Assembly: GCA_914767715.1 (NCBI GenBank)
Contig: OU612066.1
Span: 7,013,001 to 7,073,000 of the forward strand
Direction of reading: 5' to 3'
From: Membranipora membranacea
Lineage: Eukaryota; Bryozoa; Gymnolaemata; Cheilostomatida; Membraniporidae
DNA: 60,000 bases
In this document: positions 37,016 through 50,034 of the stretch, in pieces
Numbering within the stretch: the first letter of the stretch is position 1
Layout of the letters: each line of letters opens with the position of its first letter
Notes under the pieces: model-generated
Seen by the model: the letters and a program-made list of their open reading frames with translations, nothing else
What the model was told of the DNA's origin: nothing
Databases searched by the model: none
Made by a program: the position numbers and the translations under genes

Positions 37016-38030
37016 AACTTCAGGTGTATTACTTGCTTTCTCCAATAAACTGCAAAGAACTGTTGTTGATGGTAAAACTTCAAATGCTATTATAACGAGC
37101 ACCGGCACCCTCCAGGGCTGCTGTCTGTCTCGCTTTTGTTCTCCATATATACAAATCGGATTACCTCAAACCTGAGTAATGTTACAATAATTAAGTACGC
37201 AGATGACGCTTGCATCATAGGCTGCATAGCTAATCAATCAGATCTCAACTCCTATTTTGTTGGAATCCATAGAATTGCTAAACAATGTGCTGATTTAAAT
37301 CTTTTACTAAACCCTATTAGACCCTATTAGGCCCAGGAAATGATGCTATCCACCCAATATGTTAAACCTTCTACCCCTACACTTGTTTTAAATGATACTG
37401 CTATTGCTTTTAGTGATAAAGTTAAATATCTTGGTGTATTAGTTGACAATAAGCTGCATTTTAATGATCATGTGCATGGTATAGTTTCAACCGCCTCTCA
37501 AAGGATATATGTAGTCAGGAATTTTGTAATTTTGAGCACTAAATCACCATCAAATATGCTTTTTAAAAGTTTTATTGTATCACGAATCTCCTATTGCTTA
37601 CCCATCATTTTTAAAAGCTTATATGCTGCTGACAAGCAACGCCTGTGTAAAATTTTCAAGGACGCTATTAAGTTAGGCATCGAACATCCCGACATTTATA
37701 CCATGATGGAGAATCAGACACGAACACTGGCCTTAAGCTATATTCACGATGAGGATCATTTCATCAATGATTTGTTGAGTAAATGTCCATCTGGCAGATA
37801 CCGTACAGTAAAACATAGAAGTGCACTGGGGAGAGACTGTTTTCTGCGTCATATCACTCTTATTTTAAACGAAACACTTTTTTAGACAGAGATTTGATTT
37901 TTTATTCCAAGTGTCTTCGCTTTTTCTTGCTGATTCAAAGTGTCAGCAATTACACTGTATTTCGCGACTCATTTTTTCTTTTAATAATGCTGTCAGTGAT
38001 AGTAATAAAATCCATCCATCCATCAAACAT
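37000..38030 (+). mobile_element. Decayed LINE fragment A (reverse transcriptase 3' half)
   Basis: Conceptual frames show the reverse transcriptase core IIKYADDACIIG (YADD at 37196-37207), then a thumb/C-terminal region with VKYLGVLVD in the 181-codon frame 37340-37885. Frameshifts near 37140-37175 and a stop near 37328 break the protein, and the N-terminal half and endonuclease are absent. The fragment ends in a short ATCC repeat near 38018, like the 3' microsatellite tails of CR1/L2/Jockey-type LINEs. It is not functional. Confidence 0.8.
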
Positions 38031-38059
38031 TTTATGTATTTCGCTTGTTTATAGTTTGT

Positions 38060-39125
38060 CAATAATTGCTCTTTGATTTTAATTCATAAAAATGATAATT
38101 ATTCTCTCAGCCCAGTTTCATTATCAAATGAGGAGGTCTACTGTATGAATGTATTGAATTCTCCAGTATCTCACACATGCAATTTGTCCATTGGGCCCTC
38201 ATACCAATTTTTGATGCATTATACAGCCCTTATAGAATTTGTACAGCCTTATATGCATTATACAGCCCTTATAGATTTGGTTTCAATCAACAAGTGGTGC
38301 AAAAATAATCACATGACAATAAATTATAAAAAATCACACTTTTTAAGTTCTTTTGGGGAGGATTCATCATTAAATTTACAAATTGACAATAACCAAATAT
38401 TTCAAAGGCATGAAACTGAACTTCTTGGCCTTAAGATATCTGACTCATTTTCATTGAATGGCCATTGTGAGACTGTTTTGGATAAGGTGTCAAAAAATAC
38501 AAACTTACTTAAGCTATGCAGACCCTACTTGACCACGCATTCTGCTAAACAATTTTATTTTCAATTTATTCACTGTTATCTCATTTATGGTATCCATATA
38601 TATTACAACTTATGTGCATCAAATATCACAAACCCTATTTTCACTCAGTAAAAAAGAGCCTTGAGAATTGTGGCCAATGTTCAACATTATACCTTTTTAT
38701 TTGTCACCTACTAATGACCTATGTACATCACTTAAAATTTTACCCCTTCCAATACTGAGCAATTATTTTACTTGCATTACGGGATTTAAGGCTCTGAATA
38801 ATTTATCACCTCCATACATCTCTGATTTTTTTATTACAACACCACACCGATTTCCAAGAAGAGATACACACTTACTCAAACCTCCATTAGACAACTTAAA
38901 CCACAAAATAGCAACAAACTTTAATATTCTACCCTCTTCATTGAAAAGCACTCTTACTTTGAATATGTTTAAGAAAAGGCTAATGCAACATTTTTTGCAG
39001 TTTATTGGTAGTCTTTTTTTTTCTTGAATCTTTGTTTGTATCATTTTTCTTTTTTTGCCATTTATGTCACATCATGAAAAACATTTGAAATAATGAATTG
39101 TTGCTGACAATAAAAGTATATATAT
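38060..39125 (+). mobile_element. Decayed LINE fragment B (second reverse transcriptase 3' end)
   Basis: A second, different LINE tail follows directly. Its frame 38073-38651 includes INKWCKNNHMTINYKKS and LLGLKISDSFSLNGH, typical of the region after the YADD motif. After an in-frame stop it continues with KRALRIVANV and then the frame 38668-39027. The catalytic core is missing, so it is 5'-truncated and dead. A 20-bp segment is tandemly duplicated near 38215-38278. A (TA)n tail ends near 39135. Confidence 0.75.
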
Positions 39126-39261
39126 AATATATAGAACATGAGACTTTTCCGACGTTCATGTTCTGAGGAAATAATTGTGGTAATCTACCTCTCTAATAAC
39201 AAATTCGCTTTATCTGATCGATCCTTGACCATCTAAGCCGCGGTTAGCACTTGTCCTGCTA

Positions 39262-39424
39262 TTACTCACCTTCTTGCCGCACAAACATTGACAGCGAGAG
39301 GCATAAACAGCATGAAATAACCAGGGTAGAATCCATGATAGTGGGAAGTATAATTCCACACAACATCCTGTGCTGCTCTACACCTTCATATACAAAAATG
39401 ATACCACTTTGTGACGAATAGAAC
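39262..39424 (-). pseudogene. Antisense pseudo-exon of the MBOAT gene (exon 10)
   Basis: The minus strand closely matches exon 10 of MBOAT copy 2 from about the Lys-Trp-Tyr codons to its donor site (GTGAGTAATAGC), including the first intron bases. The match begins after the conserved Asn codon. Four bases are deleted within the Trp-His-Gly codons, which shifts the frame and destroys the catalytic His. No other MBOAT exon was seen beside it. It is a dead partial third copy in inverted orientation. Confidence 0.85.
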
Positions 39425-39429
39425 TAGAA

Positions 39430-40515
39430 AATAGAAGAATATACTGTGTAATTCAATATCATAAATTTATAATAAACTTGAAAAGATTAATGAGATCAAA
39501 CGATTAACTTCATGAAGTTTGTAGTACAATTTATTATTGTAATATCAGCGCTCAAACTTCCTTGGCTGTCCAACACCTAACAAGAGATTTTACAGCCGCT
39601 TACCCCAATGGCGATTCGATCAGCACCATTATTATGACCAGCCATAAACATTCTTTCATGGGCTCTGTTTAAGGTCAAAGCTATACTTATTGCACTCTTT
39701 TTACAAGTTATCTGCTCACATGAAGAGGGGGGATAACTCCTTTAATTCAAATAACTGGTAACATCAGAGCAGGGAGGGTGTCTCCACAGTAGTGATTTAT
39801 CTACTTAGTTATATACTATCCATGGCCTATTCACAGCTGAGGGATTGGATATATCCATAGATATAAACGCTGTTTTTATTTCTATGGATATATCACAGCT
39901 CATATAATAAGAGAGGATACTGTTAGTCTACCATTATTATCCAAGAGCACCATGATTCCCACTTGTAAGGCTAAACAGCATCTCTCATATCATGTAACAA
40001 ATCAAGAATATACTTTTATTTTGTAATTTACCCGATATACTCTGTACGCATGTCCAAGCAAGGATTTAAACTCCTTGGTCCAAGCATGTCCAAATATTTT
40101 GAGGACTCGAACAGCTGCGGGTAACATGATCAAGTGAAGGGGGATTGCTGTTTGAAAAATATAGCTCAATTGTGTGTTTAATTCCTAATTAGTTGGTAAG
40201 TTCTTTCAACAACACACGTCCAATGTTTTAATGGCTGAATACTTTTTGTGTACTGGAAAGGAGGATAAAATGGGTTGTGATTGGTTTTACTGGAGCATTC
40301 AATATTTTCATATAGCAGACTGCCCTCATTTGATAATGAATTACACAGCTTCTTTAAACGATTATGATCTTTTGATACCAAAGAGCAACCTTTATGTTCA
40401 CCATATTTTGGTTGTAAAAGAAGGCTTGTTTTAGTAATTTGGCTTCATCATTATACATAATTTCTCTTAGCATTGTTATCAAGAAGGCTCAGACTGGATT
40501 TGGATGTTTTCGATT
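39430..40515. other. Intergenic region with a short hairpin, no gene seen
   Basis: Apart from a 14-bp perfect stem at 39848-39861/39881-39894 (GATATATCCATAGA and its complement), I see no coding exon, RNA gene or further repeat. Short open frames here lack splice context or recognisable motifs. Confidence 0.5.
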
Positions 40516-40521
40516 TTTATT
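40516..40521 (-). terminator. Polyadenylation signal of eS12
   Basis: TTTATT on the plus strand is AATAAA on the minus strand, 25 nt beyond the eS12 stop codon. Confidence 0.7.
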
Positions 40522-40545
40522 GGTGATCGAATAAGTCATAAAGCA

Positions 40546-42833
40546 TTACTGGCTTTTGAAATGCTCATTGAGAACATCAAGAGCTTGAGACTCTTTGCCA
40601 TAATCTTTGACAACGACACAGCTGCAGCCGACAATCTTCCTTGGGTTTCCCTCCTTGTCAATCTTGCAAAGACCAACCCACTCTCCAAGCTTCTTCTTGT
40701 CAGCAACCTGTCAAACGATCAAATAATTTACAATTAAATAAGTCTTAGTTAGCAAAAAACAGCGAAAGTAATGCCATGAATAGACTAGATCTTGGGTCTG
40801 CAGACATTAACATTATCAGCTTGACCAAGCTCTGCGGATAAATCTCTCCATCTTGATTGAGATTTCGAGGCCTTCTAGACTTACTGAGAAACCTCGTTAC
40901 CCATGTTGGATCCATCAAGGATACGGAGTCAACCCATAGAATGTGGGCATTCTATGATCCATAGATCATAATGCAAACGGCCGTGAAAAGTTGCTTGAAA
41001 TAATCTACGTGGTTTCAATGCTCTATGTACAAATTCTCTCAATCTAGTGCATAATCATATCAAAAACATATCAGCAAAACTAATTCATGTCATAACTAAC
41101 CTTGATAAGATTGATGCCATGTTCAGCACAGAGAGCCTCAACCAGTTTACTGTACTGAGCCTCATCACAATTCTCAGCAAGTACACAGAAGTGAGCTTGA
41201 CGTCTGTAACAAAACAGAGAAAATATATCAACTGGTCCTGTGAAGTTATACTGTCAGTGATGTTCAACCAGGTCAATTTAACATACCTACTCCCAAAACG
41301 ACAAATGCAAGGCTTATGAACAGTCTAACTTTAAGTCCTCCTTATCTCATAATCCATATAACATATAGTCAAGTATTGCATCAATTAAAATCCACAACAC
41401 AAAAAAGGCTAAAATTTTATCTACACCAACAGAGGGTCCATTTGCAATAATTTGATGTGCAAATCAGGGAGTGAGATCAATGGTGAGGTAAATCACAGGT
41501 CTACTATTAAACCTGGGACTTTGGCGATGTTTGACTGCCCTCCTTGAGTTTTTGTTGTTTGAAGGTAATTCATGGTTGAGAAGACGCATCCAACTTTCAT
41601 GGTCTCTGGAGTCATAAGAATTTTGGACAGCACTTCCCTGAGTATTCTGTTTGAAAGACCACCTCCTAAGCTGCTTATACATACCTCATTTGATGGATTT
41701 AGACACCTTAGGCTCTTTCAGCAAACAATTTCAGTTAAAAAAATCTTTTACAATCATGCGCAGACACTAGTATTTAAAAAAATAGCCTTGACTTATAAAC
41801 ACTAGTGAAATTGATTCAGGGCCGTAGGATCAAGTTTTGGGGCTTTGTGCTTTAATTATAGTCATGATTTCTGATTGGTTCCAATTGAATTACAAGACAT
41901 TTCATTGGTTGTATTTCCTTTAATTATATAGTACGGACATCCCAAAAAACCCTGTTTAAAAATCTAGGCTATTTTTGAAATACCTGCGTCCGTGCATGAT
42001 TGTAAAAGATTTTTGAACTGAAATTGTTTGCTGAAAGAGCCTAAGGTGTCTAAATCCATCAAATGAGGTACGTATGAGCAGCTTAGGAGGTAGTCTTTCA
42101 AACAGAATACTCAGGGAAGTGCTGTCCAAATTTCTTTGGACCCCAGAGACCAGGAAAGCTGGATGCGTCTTCTCAACCATGAATTACCTTCCAAAAACAA
42201 AAACTCAGGGGGACAGTTAAACATAGCCAAAATCCCAGGTTTTGGAGTAGACCTCTGGTGGGGTAACTGTTATGGGCTGAGGGGAAAGTTTCAAGGCGGA
42301 ATTTTTATATTTTAGATTTATATATGGATTTTAATAAATTCAAATGAAGTGAAAGCAGTAATGGTTTGACATCACTATAACAGCATTGTTTTATATTCAC
42401 AGAACATATATTTTTGAAATTGTTTTGGCAACTCACTTGTCAAGAGCCTTCACGCACTCTCTCACTCCTTTGGCGAGTCCATCGTGGATAAGTGAAGTCT
42501 TGAGCACCTCTTGCAGGGCTGTGTTAACATCCATTGAGCCAGCGGTAACCTCATCTCTAGATAAAATTAAAAAACACAAAATTGATATCAGTGATGATTT
42601 GAATGAGTGACTGAGTGTCATTTACTAATTGATCATAATAACTATACAATGATATGTGCATAATACAGCTAATGAATACTAGGTGAATGAGCAGGCTCAG
42701 TAGTCAAATTATCTTCATGGAGTTCAGGGATAGAACAATGAAAAACATCACGGCCTGCAGCTTTCTCCTAACAGTAACAGGTTGTCAACAGTATAAATTA
42801 TTCTGTACAAGACTTCACTTACCCTTCCTGCAT
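40546..42833 (-). CDS. RPS12: 40S ribosomal protein eS12
   Basis: Four coding exons: 42833-42823, 42556-42437, 41203-41101, 40707-40546. They give 131 residues (the human protein has 132). Diagnostic stretches are [37 protein letters not shown] and [13 protein letters not shown], all characteristic of eS12, a component of the small-subunit beak. The first coding exon has only 11 coding bases (Met-Gln-Glu-Gly split). A preceding untranslated exon lies near 43011-42979. The intron between exons 2 and 3 carries foldback element 3. No frame damage is seen, so this is the working gene rather than a processed pseudogene. Confidence 0.98.
41495..42257. mobile_element. Foldback element 3 (about 300-bp arms)
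   Basis: About 41495-41805 and 41950-42257 are imperfect reverse complements of each other around a ~145-bp loop. Matching marks include the outer ends AGGTCTACT and AGTAGACCT, and ctcctaagctgctt against gagcagcttaggag. The sequence differs from foldbacks 1 and 2. It lies in an intron of the highly transcribed eS12 gene. Confidence 0.88.
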
Positions 42834-42978
42834 CTTGTCAGGACGTCCTCCTGCAATATAAATAATACAATAATAAGTAACACCGCCATTTTCTGTTCGG
42901 TTTTAGTCATAATAAATCCATTGATGGTAACATTTGACATCTAAAATAGTAGGATTACATTGAGAAATTTCAACTTAC

Positions 42979-43011
42979 GATGGGGGTCTCTTGGTTAGTG
43001 TAAAGGAAAGG
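42979..43011 (-). promoter_or_regulatory. eS12 untranslated first exon with TOP-like start
   Basis: On the minus strand, CCTTTCCTTTACAC at 43011-42998 is a pyrimidine tract like the 5' TOP start of animal ribosomal protein mRNAs. The exon ends at a good donor (ATC/GTAAGT) at 42979. The next exon (from 42850) then carries the start codon. TOP mRNAs are translated under mTOR/LARP1 control in animals. The exact cap site is inferred. Confidence 0.6.
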
Positions 43012-44091
43012 CTTTCTTCAGGAACTGTGTTTATAACCTCGAAATAATCGCTAAATGTATTTATTTAAGGTTATAAACAGTGATTCCGTGAGGAGACAAC
43101 TTCAATTCATTTGTAATTTGCACTTTATAAATGATCGAGGTTGCACTCTTGGTTGTTCAGGTTATTCACCTTTGTAGTGGTTAACAAAGGTGAACATGTC
43201 ATTCACACTCCAACATGTTCTATTGTACATAATTATAGTGTTATCCAAAACTTTCTGCTGCGCATCCAAAGATAACGAGAAAAGCTTCTCCTGTCATAGC
43301 TCCTCAAATAGACAAACAATGTAAATTAGGGTGACATCACTTCAGCTGTAACTGTAATCAACTTATAAGAGCTAGGCTACATCTCTTTAGCTTGTCTAAC
43401 AATGATGATGAAATCAGCACATTTTTATTAGATTGCTCTGTCGACCTTGTTTCAATCGGCGCGTGTATCTCAGGTCATAGAACAGGCTGCTCAAGCAGTC
43501 TAGGAAGTCATCGGACGGTTGGCTTCCAAAATAAGCGATTTCTTTATAAACCCTTTTATCTATCAAACTCACTCGACGTATATTGAAATCTGAAACCATG
43601 ATATCAGAATTCTCCAGCGACCTTTGACCAGAAGAACCTAATCATTTTTTACAAGTGCAAGGGTATTAGCAAGGATAAGGTATTAGGAGTAGGTATTAGC
43701 TTGCATTAAAAAGATCTCCATATATCATCATCAGATCAGACCAACATCATAACTAAAATAAGTGCAAATATTTTACATACATACGCATGGCTTTCTGGCC
43801 AAACTCAAATGAGGAGTTGACTATTTTAGATAATCATGACATTGAATAACAAATTCCCTACAATTTAGATGGTGAGACAAGCCTATTTTTCTACTTAATC
43901 TACTCTGTGCGAATGTTTTGTCACAACTCAATCAAGTATCGTCAAAACTACACCATACAAGTACTTCAAACGTTACAGTAATGCTTTATTTACCGTTGCG
44001 AAACTTTGTCTAGATGCATTCCCACGAAGCTACTGTGCTAAAAGTGTGTTTTGTGACAATGTGATGGCAAAGGATATACCGCCAGTTTGAT
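43012..44091. other. Divergent intergenic region between eS12 and the bHLH gene
   Basis: I see no coding exon. It should contain the promoters of both genes. There is no clear TATA box. Confidence 0.55.
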
Positions 44092-44343
44092 ATGGACAAG
44101 GAAATTTGCGCAGCGCTTATTAAGCCTAACTCCTCTGTACAACTTGATACTATCGAGGTTGTAGATCATAGGCGGTGTACAGCTAACCGTCGTGAGAGAT
44201 TACGGATGAGTCAGCTAAATGAAGCTTACTATGAGCTAAAGACAAAGCTACCTTGGATACCACATGATACTAAACTCACAAAGCTAGAGATTTTGGTTTT
44301 TGCGGCTCAATACATCGAACATCTGACAAAACAACTACAGTAA
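44092..44343 (+). CDS. Intronless basic helix-loop-helix transcription factor
   Basis: This single-exon frame of 83 residues is almost entirely a bHLH domain. The basic region RRCTANRRERLRM (from ~28) matches the group A consensus, including the ERxR DNA-contact residues. Helix 1 (LNEAYYELKTKLP), a short loop and helix 2 (KLTKLEILVFAAQYIEHL) follow. Such factors dimerise and bind E-boxes in the nucleus, often controlling cell fate. The sequence recalls the neurogenin/atonal/NSCL branch but fits none clearly. Where group A proteins usually have Leu-Arg-x-Ala in helix 2, it has Leu-Val-x-Ala. The frame stops right after the domain, beside a tandem duplication of the last codons. A likely AATAAA lies at 44505. 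An upstream spliced exon cannot be excluded. Confidence 0.9.
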   Translation: MDKEICAALIKPNSSVQLDTIEVVDHRRCTANRRERLRMSQLNEAYYELKTKLPWIPHDTKLTKLEILVFAAQYIEHLTKQLQ

Positions 44344-44413
44344 AACCTACAACTTAGTGTATGATCGAACATCTGACGAAACAACTACAGTAAAACCTAC
44401 AACTTAGTGTCTG
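44314..44413. repeat. Tandem 50-bp duplication across the bHLH stop codon
   Basis: 44314-44363 and 44364-44413 are two nearly identical copies (unit starts atcgaacatctgac). The first contains the last nine codons and the stop. The second repeats them beyond the stop as 3' UTR. The copies differ at about two positions, so the duplication is recent. Confidence 0.92.
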
Positions 44414-45056
44414 ACTGTTTGTGATTCAACCCTTATCCCATCAGACATTAACTCAGTCGGGTAAGTCTTATTCAAGAAAACTAATTATTTATTTTATACA
44501 TGAAAATAAAAGGTGTGAGGGGAAACAACGCTGTATATATTAAAACTGTATCGTTTTCTTCCATAGGCTACAACACATTATGTGGTTGTCCAATTCAACG
44601 ATAAAAAGGACTAGTACCAAATCTTCAATGAAACAGTTGAGATTTTAGCAAAGATTGCAAAACATCTGCTTGACATATAGGCTTTTGAAGGCGTTTAGAA
44701 CTGACTTAAACTGACCAACAAAGAAAATTTCACGAGTTTTGTCACATGCAGGGGTCTCAATCTAAATGGCTGTTTCTTATGGCTCAGAATACATATACCA
44801 TATTCAATGTTTGCAGTTTGCAGTTTGCCTTCATGGGTTTTTTGGGTTGAGCTTTCTGGGCTAGTTACTGCGGAATTATTTAAAAAATTTTCTATGAATA
44901 ACGGCAACTATAGGTTCAGTGACAGCAGGGAGAATGGATGTCAGACGTAGCTTCTGTATGTTTGCAATGGTTTTATTTGACCAATACATAAAATACAATA
45001 CATGATATAATGACACTATCAGTACATATATTCAAACTAAATTATCCACTTTAATG
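44414..45056. other. Convergent intergenic region (bHLH and cysteine-rich gene 3)
   Basis: No coding exon is seen. AATAAA for the bHLH gene lies at 44505-44510 (+). AATAAA for the cysteine-rich gene lies at 44977-44972 (-). Confidence 0.55.
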
Positions 45057-47771
<2,715 letters not shown>

Positions 47772-48327
47772 GATAACATGACAACTCCTACAATAAAATT
47801 GACCTTCACTTGATGGTAAAATGTTATGGTGAAGTAAACATCTGTGATTTCACATGGCTTGGACTTATTTATTGGCTCATGTCTAGGGGAGGCCTTTCCA
47901 AGGTCACATCATATCACATCACATAAGGTATTATTAGAGTTTTTAGATCTGTTTAGTATTGAATGTCATTAACATTGATTCCTCAGTGGTCTATTACCAT
48001 AGTATTGTTTGTTAGTTTTCATGTTAGTGTTATTGCCGATGCTACATTTTACCTTGTTTTTGATTTGCAATGAATGGATCAGTATTGCAATTATCTTACC
48101 ATGCATAAAAGGAACACAACTCTTGATTTTAATGTTTATGCCAGCTAACATGAAAAAATAGAATAATTCATATATGTGTCGGCAAAACTGACATTGTGAT
48201 ACTGCTCACAGGTGATTTTAATTGTATATATATATTTTTTTTTTGTAAATACATGATTCAAATTGGTATTTTAGTGATCCAAGAATAAAGCATGTCCAGC
48301 CTTTACAATGTAAATACAGGTTATAGT
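47772..48327. other. Intergenic region between cysteine-rich genes 2 and 3
   Basis: No coding exon is seen. It should hold the promoter of gene 3. The region is AT-rich with a poly-T run near 48235. Confidence 0.5.
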
Positions 48328-48333
48328 TTTATT
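48328..48333 (-). terminator. Polyadenylation signal of cysteine-rich gene 2
   Basis: TTTATT on plus (AATAAA on minus) lies 12 nt past the stop codon. Confidence 0.6.
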
Positions 48334-48344
48334 TGTTATTCACT

Positions 48345-49547
48345 TCAACCAATAACATCAAGAGAGCATAGGCTTCCAACCCAACTGTCAACAGATTTCT
48401 TGCAACACATTCTGTCGACCAACACAAAAGCTGCCTGTCTTCTAACAGATCGATAGCTTCCTGGCAGACCTCCACAATCTGCCTCACTAGTCACCTCAAC
48501 TTTGATGTTCTTCTTTCCCCATTTGAGTACTGAGCAGACATAGTCCCCTGTTTAAAATTTCAATATGATGATTTCACACTCAACAACAAAGAAATGATTT
48601 CAAAAATGGGTAAGATATTCAAAAATATTTTGTAATTATACAGATGACCAACATATTTAATTTTATTTGATTAATTCTATAGCAAGAGATCCAATCTCAG
48701 CTTTGTAAAGAATATATTTAAATTCTTTGCCGATAACAAAATTGCAACTTACAAAACTTATTCTTGAATGAGTATTTTGCTTTAACTATAAAAAAAAGAA
48801 TGAGAATACTTACCAACAGACAAAGGGTCTCTTCTGTCTTTCAGAAAAGATTCATGTCCCTGTCCAAAATATCTTGCACCTACAAAAAATCATTCTTTTA
48901 TTAAATCATTGCCAACAATAAATAAAACAGATATCGAAAAATTACATTTCAGCAGAGTATTTTGTTATTAAAGTCAGTCATTGTTATTTCATGAGGTCAT
49001 AGATGATGAAGAGTAAACTTAAAAAATTCAGTATCAACGTACCTACAGATTTACAATGGGCGGCGCACTCAGAAGCAACATCACTGCACATCTCTGGTCT
49101 CTGTGCGAAGGGTATGACAATATGACCCTCCACACTGTCCGAGTCCAGTACAGACTCCAAATCCTCCTTCATGAATGTCCAGCTTGTACGAGTATTAGAT
49201 GCTCTCAAATAACAATGGCACCTGTGTGGCAGAGCAAAATAATATTGAATGTTTGCATTGGCCAAAAAACTTTTTCTAAGATCTTTGTTGACTTTGTTAA
49301 TTCACAATGAAACTTACCTCCTATTTTCCGGTACAGGCTTGACTGGCTCTGTTATAGTGATAGTTTTGTAAGTTGTAGCTCGTTCTGTTGTTGGTCTGGG
49401 TCGAACTGGTCCACTAGTTGTTATTTCTTCTGATGTGCCGTTTTGTGCAGGAATAGTGAAGTCATCACCAATAGACTCGATTGAATTTTGAGCGACTGCT
49501 ATGGCAGCGAAAGCGAGCAAAATCCCTGACAATACCTGGAGGTGCAT
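48345..49547 (-). CDS. Secreted ten-cysteine protein, paralogue 2 (unrecognised family)
   Basis: Four exons: 49547-49318, 49221-49043, 48879-48814, 48547-48345. They give 225 residues. A signal peptide (MHLQVLSGILLAFAAIAVAQ) is followed by a Thr/Pro-rich linker. The core follows: RCHCYLRA, MCSDVASECAAHCKSVG, DYVCSVLKW, SEADCGG, RMCCKK and SLCSLDVIG. It holds ten cysteines in the same order as the neighbours. Exons 1 to 3 have the same lengths as in paralogue 1 (230, 179, 66 nt), so these two are the closest pair. All three introns fall at the same codon phases. It is probably an extracellular protein; its function is unknown and I find no enzyme motif. Confidence 0.92.
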
Positions 49548-50034
49548 GATAGCAGTTCTTGGAAGCTTTCTCTAAAGTGACTTTGGGCTTCCCGGTACTA
49601 CTGAATCAAAGCCTTCATAACTTATGTGAATAGACAGATTGCTTGTTAGGTTAGGAGTGCAGCATGGTCATGGTTTAATCGAACTTCAAACTGTAAATTC
49701 TCATCAAGATAACATTATCAGAATTATCGCTGTTATAACCTTGAAAACTGACATTGACCCTAGATATTCACATCCTCTACCATGATTCAAGCACGTGAAC
49801 AGAATAGGCACTCTGTTATAATTGACCTGTCACAAACTGTCCTAACAGAACTAGAATTAAATTTACCAACTGCTTACAGAAAGAAATAGATTATGCATCC
49901 TATTGTTATTTGTCACAAACTGTCCAAATAGAACTTGAAATAAATTTACTAACTGAAATAAAATAGATTTCGGATCTTTTATTTGCTTTTTTGATACATT
50001 TTTTTCATAAGAAACACCCTGTTTCTAACATATC
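49548..50034. other. Intergenic region between cysteine-rich genes 1 and 2
   Basis: No coding exon is seen. A 25-30 bp motif around gtcacaaactgtcc recurs at about 49829 and 49914, each followed by similar sequence (tagaact, aaataaattta), so this is a short imperfect direct repeat. AATAAA of gene 1 lies at 49983-49978 (-). Confidence 0.5.

Noticed and set aside
37340-37885. Intact 181-codon frame as a host gene
   Set aside because: It continues reverse transcriptase sequence after the YADD motif, in a broken LINE.
40760-41000. Possible H/ACA snoRNA in the eS12 intron (eS12 introns host snoRNAs in vertebrates)
   Set aside because: Some short stems are present, but I could not find a convincing H box plus terminal ACA with two good hairpins.
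49056-49310. Plus-strand 84-codon frame
   Set aside because: It is the antisense of cysteine-rich gene 2 exon 2.
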